A stretch of 14,700 bases of DNA. It comes from a bacterium. GTDB taxonomy: Bacteria; Cyanobacteriota; Vampirovibrionia; Obscuribacterales; Obscuribacteraceae. Below, piece by piece: positions 7,206 through 13,227 of this stretch. The translations under genes and the position numbers were made by a program. A model generated the notes under the pieces. It was not told the DNA's origin, ran no database searches, and saw only the letters and a program-made list of their open reading frames with translations. The stretch is from NCBI GenBank assembly GCA_030431355.1, contig JAUIJG010000088.1, positions 1 to 14,700 on the forward strand. Direction: 5' to 3'. The first letter of the stretch is position 1. Every line of letters begins with the position of its first letter.

Positions 7206-8516
7206 TTACAAAGACCTCTTCTCTCGGAGCTTCAGGTTATTTGGTCCGGTCATGGCAAACTGCACCACCGAAATCTGCCTCATATCAAAAGCCGCCTCGC
7301 AATACGCAAAATAATAGATCCACTTGCGAATGAACTGTTCGGAAAATCCAAGCTCTCGCACTTTGTCGAGATTAGCCTGGAAGTTGGAACTCCATTGACT
7401 GAGCGTTTTAGCGTAACTCTCAGGGAACTCCTTCATTCCGATGAGGTGCAGATTGGAGGTGGAAGAAGTTGCCCTTATAACCCTCTCCATAGAGAGCAAA
7501 AGACTGCCCGGAAAGATATGTTTCTGGATAAAATCAACTCCTCCTTTTAGCTCTTCGTAGCGGCTGTCGGGACTCATTATCATCTGAATAGCAAGAACTC
7601 CATCTCGCTTTAGAAGCTCTCGGCACCGCGCGAAAAACACATCAACCTGGGCGTCCCCTAAAGCTTCGACCATTTCAATCGATGCAATCTTGTCGAACTC
7701 ACCTTTTAGATCACGGAAATCGCTAAATTGAATGTCGACCCTGTCGGCAAGCCCCTCATCAATTACTCTCTGACGAGCAAATTCAAACTGCTCCCGGGAG
7801 ATAGTTATTCCAGTAACCCTGACGCCATAATGTCTTGCCAGATAACAGGCGAAACCTCCCCAGCCGCATCCAATCTCCAGGACATGATCTCCGCTCTCCA
7901 GATAGAGCGCCCGGGCAAGACTCTCGTACTTTCGAACCTGAGCCCTGGCGAGATCATAATCTCCAGGACTAAAAATGGCGCTGGAGTATGTCATGCTCTC
8001 GTCTAGAAACAGCTTGAACAGCTCGTTACTGAGGTCGTAGTGTTCCTCGATATTTTTTTTGCTCATCGCTCTGGTGTTATCCCTGAGCCGATGACCGATG
8101 CGATTGAACACATTGAAAAGATCCAGAAACAGCTTCTTTCTTTCCGAGCCGTCCATCACAGTCGACTGATCACCATTGAGGATGAACCAGCGTATGACAT
8201 CGACAAGATTGTCACTGGACCACTCCGCCTCCATGTAAGACTCAGCGAATCCGATAGCACCAAAAGCGATACATCTTCTGAAAAAATTATAGGAATTTAT
8301 CTCTATGTGACAGGTAAAGCTTCGATCGTGGGAACCGTTATCAACTTTGGAACCATCAGGCAACGTCAAAAACAGATAGCCCTTTTTCATGGATACCAGA
8401 GTATCAACAATAAGCTTCGAATAGAATCGGTCTAAAAAGCTCGGCTCAGAAATCACTTTGCTGTCCAGGGAATCGGTCGCAGATAAATTAGATTTGTTAT
8501 CCGTGGTAGTTTTCAT
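7206..8516 (-). CDS. Cyclopropane-synthase-like fatty acid methyltransferase with altered active site
   Basis: A 436-aa protein of the Cfa family that would transfer a methyl(ene) group from SAM to the double bond of a phospholipid acyl chain. Visible blocks are the N-terminal lipid-binding part (GFAESYMEAEW), EEHYDLSNELFKLFL (about 157-171), SAM motif VLEIGCGWGG (212-221), and C-terminal YYFAYCEAAF. Three positions differ from classical Cfa: YSCAY is YSSAI (Ser179 for Cys), FEH is VEA (Glu284 kept, His lost), and the HTI bicarbonate-site His is Gln311. Such replacements are the style of the methylases in COG2907-linked clusters (the furan or 10-methyl fatty acid type), so mid-chain methylation rather than cyclopropanation is favoured. 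The frame opens at a GTG at 8525, but the ATG at 8516 is preferred because AAGGTGAGG stands just before it. It starts five nt after the DUF1365 stop. Confidence 0.92.
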   Translation of the reverse strand: MKTTTDNKSNLSATDSLDSKVISEPSFLDRFYSKLIVDTLVSMKKGYLFLTLPDGSKVDNGSHDRSFTCHIEINSYNFFRRCIAFGAIGFAESYMEAEWSSDNLVDVIRWFILNGDQSTVMDGSERKKLFLDLFNVFNRIGHRLRDNTRAMSKKNIEEHYDLSNELFKLFLDESMTYSSAIFSPGDYDLARAQVRKYESLARALYLESGDHVLEIGCGWGGFACYLARHYGVRVTGITISREQFEFARQRVIDEGLADRVDIQFSDFRDLKGEFDKIASIEMVEALGDAQVDVFFARCRELLKRDGVLAIQMIMSPDSRYEELKGGVDFIQKHIFPGSLLLSMERVIRATSSTSNLHLIGMKEFPESYAKTLSQWSSNFQANLDKVRELGFSEQFIRKWIYYFAYCEAAFDMRQISVVQFAMTGPNNLKLREKRSL

Positions 8517-8521
8517 CAACC

Positions 8522-9397
8522 TCACCTTCCTACTTTGTTGTTCCGCTCCAGAACCCTAGAGCCTGTCTCAGCTCTGTCAATACTCTTGTGGGGTCTGAAC
8601 AGTCTGGTTTGTAATTCACTCAACTCTTCTTTCCTTTGAAACGGAATATTTTTAAGCCATAGCAAAAGTGCCTGGAGGTGTATGCGAGAGATAACGGCCA
8701 GCGTTATAAATGGAAATAGAAGACTGTGCAGAATCAGACTGAGATTGTCCAATTCCAATCTGTTTCCTGTGAGGCCTGACCAGATAACTTTAGTGTCACC
8801 TCTCATGGTGGTTACCTCCAGGGACAAGCTCTCTTCCGGCAGACCCACTTGAAAGTAGAATTCGTCATTCACTTTGCAGAAAGGACTCACATAAAAGTTC
8901 TTGGTCTGCCGACTCTCCAATCTTCGATCCTTCGTCAGTCCACTTTCTCCTGCGAAAGCCTCTGGAGCAGCCTCGATAACATAAGCCTTTCTCTCCTTGA
9001 AGGTGTTGCAGACCTCCATCACCACTGCCAGAAGTTCATCTCCTCTTTCCGAATCGCGATAGCAATAGTAGACCGAAAGAGGATTGAAAACATAACCGAG
9101 TACCCGGGGATTGGCGAGCAATAGCACTCGACCGAGTTCTTGCTCTATTCCGTTCTGGGCAAGAACTTCCCTCAACTTTGTCTTCAGATCGAGACCACTG
9201 TCATCCAGGTGATCGTCATCGCAAAAGCTGTAGAAGCTGATTTTATTACGGCTAAAAAGAAACAATCGTCTGCTCAGAATTTCAATTTCATCGAGATCTA
9301 ATAGAAAGGAAAGATGAGGGTACACGAAGGAATGCTTCTTAGGCACATGGCGCTGATGGGCGACTCTGCAGCGATATAGACAGGACCTTAACTCCAC
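8522..9397 (-). CDS. DUF1365 domain protein
   Basis: A 291-aa DUF1365 (COG3496) protein. Family blocks are HVPKKHSFVY near the N-terminus (residues 17-26), RVLGYVFNPLSVYYCY (98-113), VSPFCKVNDEFYF (about 170-182) and the C-terminal HLQALLLWLKNIPF. DUF1365 has no firmly established reaction, but it is almost always found beside COG2907 oxidoreductases and Cfa-like methyltransferases, and a role in handling or transferring modified acyl chains at the membrane is the usual inference. The start is a GTG at 9397 with a strong GGGGAGGT five nt upstream; it overlaps the end of the FAD oxidoreductase gene by 10 nt, the SD being read inside that gene. The last codons contain the SD of the next methyltransferase. 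No anomalies in length. Confidence 0.92.
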   Translation of the reverse strand: MELRSCLYRCRVAHQRHVPKKHSFVYPHLSFLLDLDEIEILSRRLFLFSRNKISFYSFCDDDHLDDSGLDLKTKLREVLAQNGIEQELGRVLLLANPRVLGYVFNPLSVYYCYRDSERGDELLAVVMEVCNTFKERKAYVIEAAPEAFAGESGLTKDRRLESRQTKNFYVSPFCKVNDEFYFQVGLPEESLSLEVTTMRGDTKVIWSGLTGNRLELDNLSLILHSLLFPFITLAVISRIHLQALLLWLKNIPFQRKEELSELQTRLFRPHKSIDRAETGSRVLERNNKVGR

Positions 9398-10680
9398 GGC
9401 GACCTCCCCAACATGTTTTCACAGAGGTTGACGGAAGAGGCAAAGGCATCTTCGTGAAAACCGAATTTAAAATAACTACCACAGAAATATAATGGACCGC
9501 TTCTGTGATTGGCAGAGTACTCAGAGATCCTTGCCTGTGCCTTAAAAGAATCGAGGTCGAAGACAGGATGGAGATAATCAACCTGTTGCAATATAGACTC
9601 CGGGTGAATCGAGTCGGCACTGTCTATGGTGATAAAATAGTCTCTATTCTCGGAGACCCCCTGCAAACTGTTCATCCAGTAATGGGTGGTTGAGACCAGT
9701 TGACCACTTTTGGTATGAGGAACAATCTTGTAATTCCAGGAAGCCCAGTTGCCTCTGCAGCGAGGCATTACAGAACTATCACAGTGCAATGAGGCAACGT
9801 TCTTCTGATAAGAGAAGCCCGATAGAATATCTCTCTCCTCCGGGAAGTGAGAGGGACTCAAAATCGCCGCTGCTTGATCCGCATGGCAGGCAAAAATACA
9901 TTTATCAAAAACCTGAGACTCTCCACCGTCGAGGTAGACTTTAATTCCGGAGTCAACCTTCTCCAGGCGCTTTACACCGCAAGAAAGTTTGATCCGGTCC
10001 AGGAAGGGACGAACCAATTCGCTTACATAATTTCTCGCGCCACCGTCGATGGTAAACCAGTCAAGCTTGTCGTATACGCTCAGTAAACCGTGGGTATGCA
10101 TGAAACGAACAAGCAACACTATCGGAAACTTAAGCATAGTATCCGCAGGCGCCGACCAGAGAGATGACATCATCGGCAACAGATAGTGATCGAGAACCTC
10201 AGTGCCGAGCCCTCTGCCTCTTACGAATTCTTCGGTGGACAGACTTTCGTAATCGCCCGACGAACTATTCACAAGAACACGGGCCTCTTTATTGAATCTG
10301 TTGATTGCAAACAAAAGTCTCCAGAAGTCTGCACTGAAAAAATTGCTTCGTCGGGCGAAAAAGCGAGCGAATCCGGTGCCCGACCATTCTAAGCCGCGAG
10401 GTACATGACTGACGCTAAAGGACATATCGGTGGGCTTGACCTTTACCGATAGACCATCCAGTAATCTACAGAATTGGGGATAGGTGGATCTGTTATAGAC
10501 CATGAATCCGCTGTCCACAGACACTGTGCGATCGCCTTCGGCGACATCCAGGGTGTTCACGTGGCCGCCTGGATAAGGTCCTTTTTCGAAAAGAGTTAAG
10601 TCGAACTCCTTTTGCAAAAAATGAGCACAGCCCAAACCGGCGATGCCACCACCAATAATTGCTAACCTCGAACCGGCCAC
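9388..10680 (-). CDS. COG2907-type FAD/NAD(P)-dependent oxidoreductase
   Basis: A 430-aa flavoprotein of the amine-oxidase/phytoene-desaturase superfamily. The N-terminal Rossmann turn IIGGGIAGLG (residues 8-17) is followed by Glu32 at the end of the second strand and the PGGHVNT loop (37-43) that contacts FAD. The conserved SVDSGFMVYN and the C-terminal GPLYFCGSYFKFGFHEDA FAD block are both typical of COG2907. In known clusters this family partners with Cfa-like methylases, acting as a desaturase or reductase on fatty-acyl intermediates of furan or methyl-branched fatty acids; which of these applies here is not determinable. The start is GTG at 10680, ten nt after GGGAGG; no ATG occurs nearby and the glycine motif leaves no room for a later start. 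It overlaps the desaturase gene by 19 nt and the DUF1365 gene by 10 nt. Confidence 0.93.
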   Translation of the reverse strand: MAGSRLAIIGGGIAGLGCAHFLQKEFDLTLFEKGPYPGGHVNTLDVAEGDRTVSVDSGFMVYNRSTYPQFCRLLDGLSVKVKPTDMSFSVSHVPRGLEWSGTGFARFFARRSNFFSADFWRLLFAINRFNKEARVLVNSSSGDYESLSTEEFVRGRGLGTEVLDHYLLPMMSSLWSAPADTMLKFPIVLLVRFMHTHGLLSVYDKLDWFTIDGGARNYVSELVRPFLDRIKLSCGVKRLEKVDSGIKVYLDGGESQVFDKCIFACHADQAAAILSPSHFPEERDILSGFSYQKNVASLHCDSSVMPRCRGNWASWNYKIVPHTKSGQLVSTTHYWMNSLQGVSENRDYFITIDSADSIHPESILQQVDYLHPVFDLDSFKAQARISEYSANHRSGPLYFCGSYFKFGFHEDAFASSVNLCENMLGRSPWS

Positions 10681-11546
10681 TGAACTTCAGCCTCCCTGTT
10701 CATAACACTCACGTCGGTCTGGTTAGTGACATCCCAGATGATACCCAGTCGCTCCATAATTTTAAGAAGTAGATAAGTTATATCCAGTTCCCACCAGGTG
10801 TAGCCCTGCTTTGCCGACCCGGGAAATCGATGATGATTGTTATGCCAACCTTCTCCGAGGGTCACCAGCGCTAGAAAAGGATTGTTTCTACTACCATCAT
10901 CGGTGTCAAATCTTCTGGAGCCATACATATGCGAAAGGGAGTTGATTGAGCATGTACCGTGAAACAGCAACACCGTACTGAGAAATCCCCAGGCCACAAA
11001 TTGAGAGCCTGATGCATCAAACCCTCGTGCCCCCATGTACTCTCCAAGCCAGTAGACAAAGACAGCAAGGACAATTCCAGGTAACCAGTCGAAACGATTT
11101 ACAAAAACCAACTCGGGATACTTTGTCAGGTCCTGAACCCTGGAGTAGTCCGTGGGAATATTCTTCTCGCTTGTTATCCAACCTATGTGAGACCAGACAA
11201 ACCCGTCCGCAACTGGAGAATGGGTGTCGTTCACTTTATCCGAGAACCGATGATGATGCCTGTGGTGAGAAGCCCACCAGAGAGGTCCTCTCTGTACCGC
11301 AGTCGCGCCAACCACGGCAAAGATAAACTGTGCGATTCTGGATGTCCTGAAACTGCGATGGGAAAAATAGCGGTGATAGAAACCGGTAATGGCAAACATC
11401 CTGACAAAGTAAAGCACGGCGCAAAGAATAAGCGCCTCCAGACTAAATCCGCTCACCAGGACCGATAAAGCAAGTAAGTGCAAAAAGAAGAATGGCATCC
11501 AACGGGAAAGTTTGGAGCTATGTTCAGACTCTTCAAGCTCCTCCAT
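10662..11546 (-). CDS. Membrane-bound acyl-CoA/acyl-lipid delta-9-type fatty acid desaturase
   Basis: A 294-aa di-iron membrane desaturase that introduces a cis double bond into a saturated acyl chain, using O2. The three histidine boxes are HRYFSH (58-63), HRHHH within WWASHHRHHHRFSD (95-99) and GEGWHNNHHRFP (231-242), the pattern of bacterial/cyanobacterial stearoyl-type desaturases, with hydrophobic segments around 17-48 and 165-210. It would make the monounsaturated chains that the downstream Cfa-like methyltransferases modify. The ATG at 11546 is chosen; the frame stays open to a TTG at 11612 (22 more residues, 29 nt after the LON gene). Neither start has a convincing SD, so the N-terminus is uncertain. 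Its 3' end overlaps the FAD oxidoreductase gene by 19 nt. A dedicated desaturase at the head of a COG2907/Cfa-like operon is a useful clue to the substrate. Confidence 0.92.
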   Translation of the reverse strand: MEELEESEHSSKLSRWMPFFFLHLLALSVLVSGFSLEALILCAVLYFVRMFAITGFYHRYFSHRSFRTSRIAQFIFAVVGATAVQRGPLWWASHHRHHHRFSDKVNDTHSPVADGFVWSHIGWITSEKNIPTDYSRVQDLTKYPELVFVNRFDWLPGIVLAVFVYWLGEYMGARGFDASGSQFVAWGFLSTVLLFHGTCSINSLSHMYGSRRFDTDDGSRNNPFLALVTLGEGWHNNHHRFPGSAKQGYTWWELDITYLLLKIMERLGIIWDVTNQTDVSVMNREAEVQWPVRG

Positions 11547-11641
11547 CGTCTTAGAAGCATGATCTGCGTCGAGGAATCTGAGAAATTTTGGCAAAGACAA
11601 GACTAGAATCAACCCCGTTTTGCGATCAGAACCGAAACCAC

Positions 11642-12271
11642 CTACCCCACGGCATCCTTTAGAGCTGATTGGGCCGCCAGATGTCTCCTGGCTTCTTCCA
11701 TCAGAGTCAATTCGTTCTCAAGCCGCTCATAGGTGCTATCCATTTCCAATAGCAGTTGCTGAGCTTCAGGAGAGCCGTAAAAGGTAGCGGGCACCAGGTA
11801 TGACAGTTCCAGGGGATTGTCCGGCCAGACTTCATTCACCTCGACATTTTGTCCGGTGACTTTGGCTGACAGTCGAATCATGTCATCAAGGACAGTTTTC
11901 AACTCCTCGGAAATCCTTTTATCTTTTCTGCTGGAACGAGAGTCCGGAAGATGCTTAATCCTCGCCCTTATATAAGGATCGGACTGCACAACCTCCAATA
12001 ACTCGAACCGTTCTATTCCGCGAGTGATCACATTCAGGCGACCTTTCTTAGATTCCTGCACCTGAAGAATCCTGGCCGTACATCCTATGTTCGCCAGATC
12101 ACCATGCCCCTGTTTTCTCACGACCCCGAAATCTTCACCACTCTCTAAGAGGTCGGAGAACATCTTCTTATATTTATCTTCAAAAATATGAAGCGGCAAA
12201 TCACTTCCTGGAAACAGGACCAGATTTAGCGGGAATATGGAGATGCTGCGAACTTCGGAGTCGACTTTCAT
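11642..12271 (-). CDS. LON peptidase substrate-binding domain protein (COG2802-like)
   Basis: A 209-aa stand-alone Lon N-terminal (substrate-binding) domain protein with no ATPase or protease part. The signature ISIFPLNLVLFPGSDLPLHIFE lies close to the N-terminus, followed by the EDFGVV and IGCTARILQV strands and a helical C-terminal half (RLENELTLMEEARRHLAAQ). Family members are small cytoplasmic proteins thought to bind unfolded or specific protein substrates; no enzymatic activity is expected. The frame extends to a TTG at 12313, but the ATG at 12271 has GAGG eight nt upstream and starts right at the conserved domain, so it is preferred. It is the first gene of the minus-strand operon and lies directly behind the putative response-regulator box. 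Why such a protein leads a lipid operon is unknown; it may tune turnover of a regulator or enzyme. Confidence 0.88.
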   Translation of the reverse strand: MKVDSEVRSISIFPLNLVLFPGSDLPLHIFEDKYKKMFSDLLESGEDFGVVRKQGHGDLANIGCTARILQVQESKKGRLNVITRGIERFELLEVVQSDPYIRARIKHLPDSRSSRKDKRISEELKTVLDDMIRLSAKVTGQNVEVNEVWPDNPLELSYLVPATFYGSPEAQQLLLEMDSTYERLENELTLMEEARRHLAAQSALKDAVG

Positions 12272-12283
12272 ACCGGATACCTC

Positions 12284-12325
12284 AATCCTAAGATAAACGC
12301 GAATGTTGAACAAGACGTGAACAAT
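12284..12325 (-). promoter_or_regulatory. Predicted response-regulator box and promoter of the lipid operon
   Basis: Read on the minus strand, this holds GTTCAC (12322-12317), five bases, GTTCAA (12311-12306), then ATTCG, TTTA and TAGGATT. The repeat units start 11 bp apart, the geometry bound by PhoB/OmpR-type regulators. Without gaps it matches the plus-strand copy at 12380-12421 at 28 of 42 positions, with the matches grouped in blocks. TAGGAT (12290-12285) could be the -10, exactly 15 nt after the box as in the other copy. If so, the transcript would begin near 12278, only about seven nt before the LON ATG, which would leave out the Shine-Dalgarno. The exact promoter point is therefore uncertain; the repeated element itself is directly visible. 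Confidence 0.6.
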
Positions 12326-12334
12326 ATATATATC

Positions 12335-12368
12335 GTTTCATACATTCGCTGTTTCGAAACAAAGAAAC
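12335..12368. repeat. Nested GTTTC/GAAAC inverted repeats in the divergent control region
   Basis: A perfect 10-bp palindrome, GTTTCGAAAC (12351-12360), is flanked by one more GTTTC on its left (12335-12339) and one more GAAAC on its right (12364-12368). It lies almost at the midpoint between the two inverted regulator boxes. It could be an operator for a second, dimeric regulator or an architectural site. The sequence is short and AT-rich, so chance cannot be excluded. Confidence 0.4.
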
Positions 12369-12379
12369 CATTTCTCACG

Positions 12380-12421
12380 AATGTTCACTCTCGGTTCACG
12401 ATTCGAATTTAGAGTAAGATT
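12380..12421 (+). promoter_or_regulatory. Predicted response-regulator box and promoter of the response regulator gene
   Basis: The plus strand reads GTTCAC (12383-12388), five bases, GTTCAC (12394-12399), then ATTCG, TTTA and TAAGATT. A further TCAC at 12375-12378 makes three TCAC units about 10-11 bp apart. TAAGAT (12415-12420) is a fair -10, 15 nt after the box, the box taking the place of a -35 as in PhoB-type activated promoters. This would give a leader of about 90 nt before the ATG at 12519. The same block order faces the opposite way at 12284-12325, suggesting one regulator controls both directions and its own gene. Confidence 0.6.
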
Positions 12422-12507
12422 ATGAAATAATGAGGACATCGCGCGCGTGGAAAGACTTTTTATTCAACCTAATGTTGCTGGTGGAAGGGAAATCCAGGAA
12501 TCGCAAA

Positions 12508-12513
12508 AGGAAG
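12508..12513 (+). promoter_or_regulatory. Ribosome binding site deciding the response regulator start
   Basis: AGGAAG lies five nt before the ATG at 12519. It supports that start over the in-frame GTG at 12447, which would add 24 residues unlike any receiver-domain N-terminus. Confidence 0.7.
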
Positions 12514-12518
12514 AAAGA

Positions 12519-13202
12519 ATGGCAAAAATCCTTGTGGTAGAAGACGATCCGGACCTTTTGAATCTTATTGGAATGGCTCTGACATCTCGGGGATACCAGG
12601 TCCAGAAATGCAGCGGCGGAGACGAAGCCCTCGGGATGTTGAGGGTGTACAAGTTTGATTTGATTATCCTCGACTGGATGATGCCCGACATCACAGGAGT
12701 TGAGGTCTGCAGGCAATATAGAGAGCGTGGAGGCAAGGTACCGATCCTCATGCTCACTGCAAAAGCTAAGGTATCAGACAAAGAAGTCGGCTTAGACTCC
12801 GGGGCAGACGACTATCTGACTAAACCCTTCGATAACAATGAGTTAGCGGCAAGAATCAGGGCCTTACTGCGCAGACCCCCGGAGATGACCGGAACCACGA
12901 TGCAATACGGGCATATAAAAATCGACCCGGCATCATGCAAAGTCTTCAAATCAGACAAAGAGATTCATGTGAGACCGAAAGTATACGATTTACTCGAGTT
13001 TTTCATGAGACATCCCGGTCAGGTCTTCACTGCCGAAGCCCTTCTCGCCCGGGTCTGGATGGATGAAGCTTCCGCCTCACCTGACACTATCAGGACTCAT
13101 ATAAAGCTTCTTCGCAAATCTATAAAAGAACCAGACAAACCTGATTTGATAGAAACTATCAGAGGCAAAGGTTACATGCTAAAAGCGGATTTGAAAGTCT
13201 AG
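12519..13202 (+). CDS. OmpR/PhoB-family response regulator transcription factor
   Basis: A 227-aa two-domain regulator. The receiver domain (residues 1-118) begins MAKILVVEDDPD, giving the acidic pair Asp9/Asp10, the phospho-acceptor Asp52 in LDWMMPD, Thr80 and Lys102 in TKPFD. The output domain (about 130-225) is an OmpR-type winged helix: VRPKVYDLLEFFMRHPGQVF leads to the recognition helix SPDTIRTHIKLLRKSI and the C-terminal hairpin TIRGKGYML. It would bind tandem direct repeats as a dimer after phosphorylation. The gene diverges from the lipid operon, with matching repeat boxes facing both ways, so autoregulation and control of the operon are the best inference. It converges tail to tail with the LOV histidine kinase, its likely partner, leaving 25 nt between stops. 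The longer GTG-initiated frame (12447) is rejected for lack of similarity to the fold and the better SD at the ATG. Confidence 0.93.
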   Translation: MAKILVVEDDPDLLNLIGMALTSRGYQVQKCSGGDEALGMLRVYKFDLIILDWMMPDITGVEVCRQYRERGGKVPILMLTAKAKVSDKEVGLDSGADDYLTKPFDNNELAARIRALLRRPPEMTGTTMQYGHIKIDPASCKVFKSDKEIHVRPKVYDLLEFFMRHPGQVFTAEALLARVWMDEASASPDTIRTHIKLLRKSIKEPDKPDLIETIRGKGYMLKADLKV

Positions 13203-13227
13203 CTCGGTTGCGAATTAACTCGCTTAT

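Noticed and set aside
8040..8435. A 131-codon plus-strand frame opposite the Cfa-like gene
   Set aside because: It is antisense to a conserved enzyme and has no motif or operon context.
12272..12313. A TTG-initiated N-terminal extension of the LON-domain protein
   Set aside because: It would run through the regulator box and promoter; the ATG at 12271 has a GAGG and starts at the conserved domain.
12447..12518. A GTG-initiated N-terminal extension of the response regulator
   Set aside because: The 24 extra residues do not resemble receiver domains, and AGGAAG precedes the internal ATG at 12519.
13203..13227. A hairpin GCGA-ATTAAC-TCGC between the convergent genes as a bidirectional terminator
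   Set aside because: The stem is only four base pairs and has no T-tract on either strand, too weak to call.
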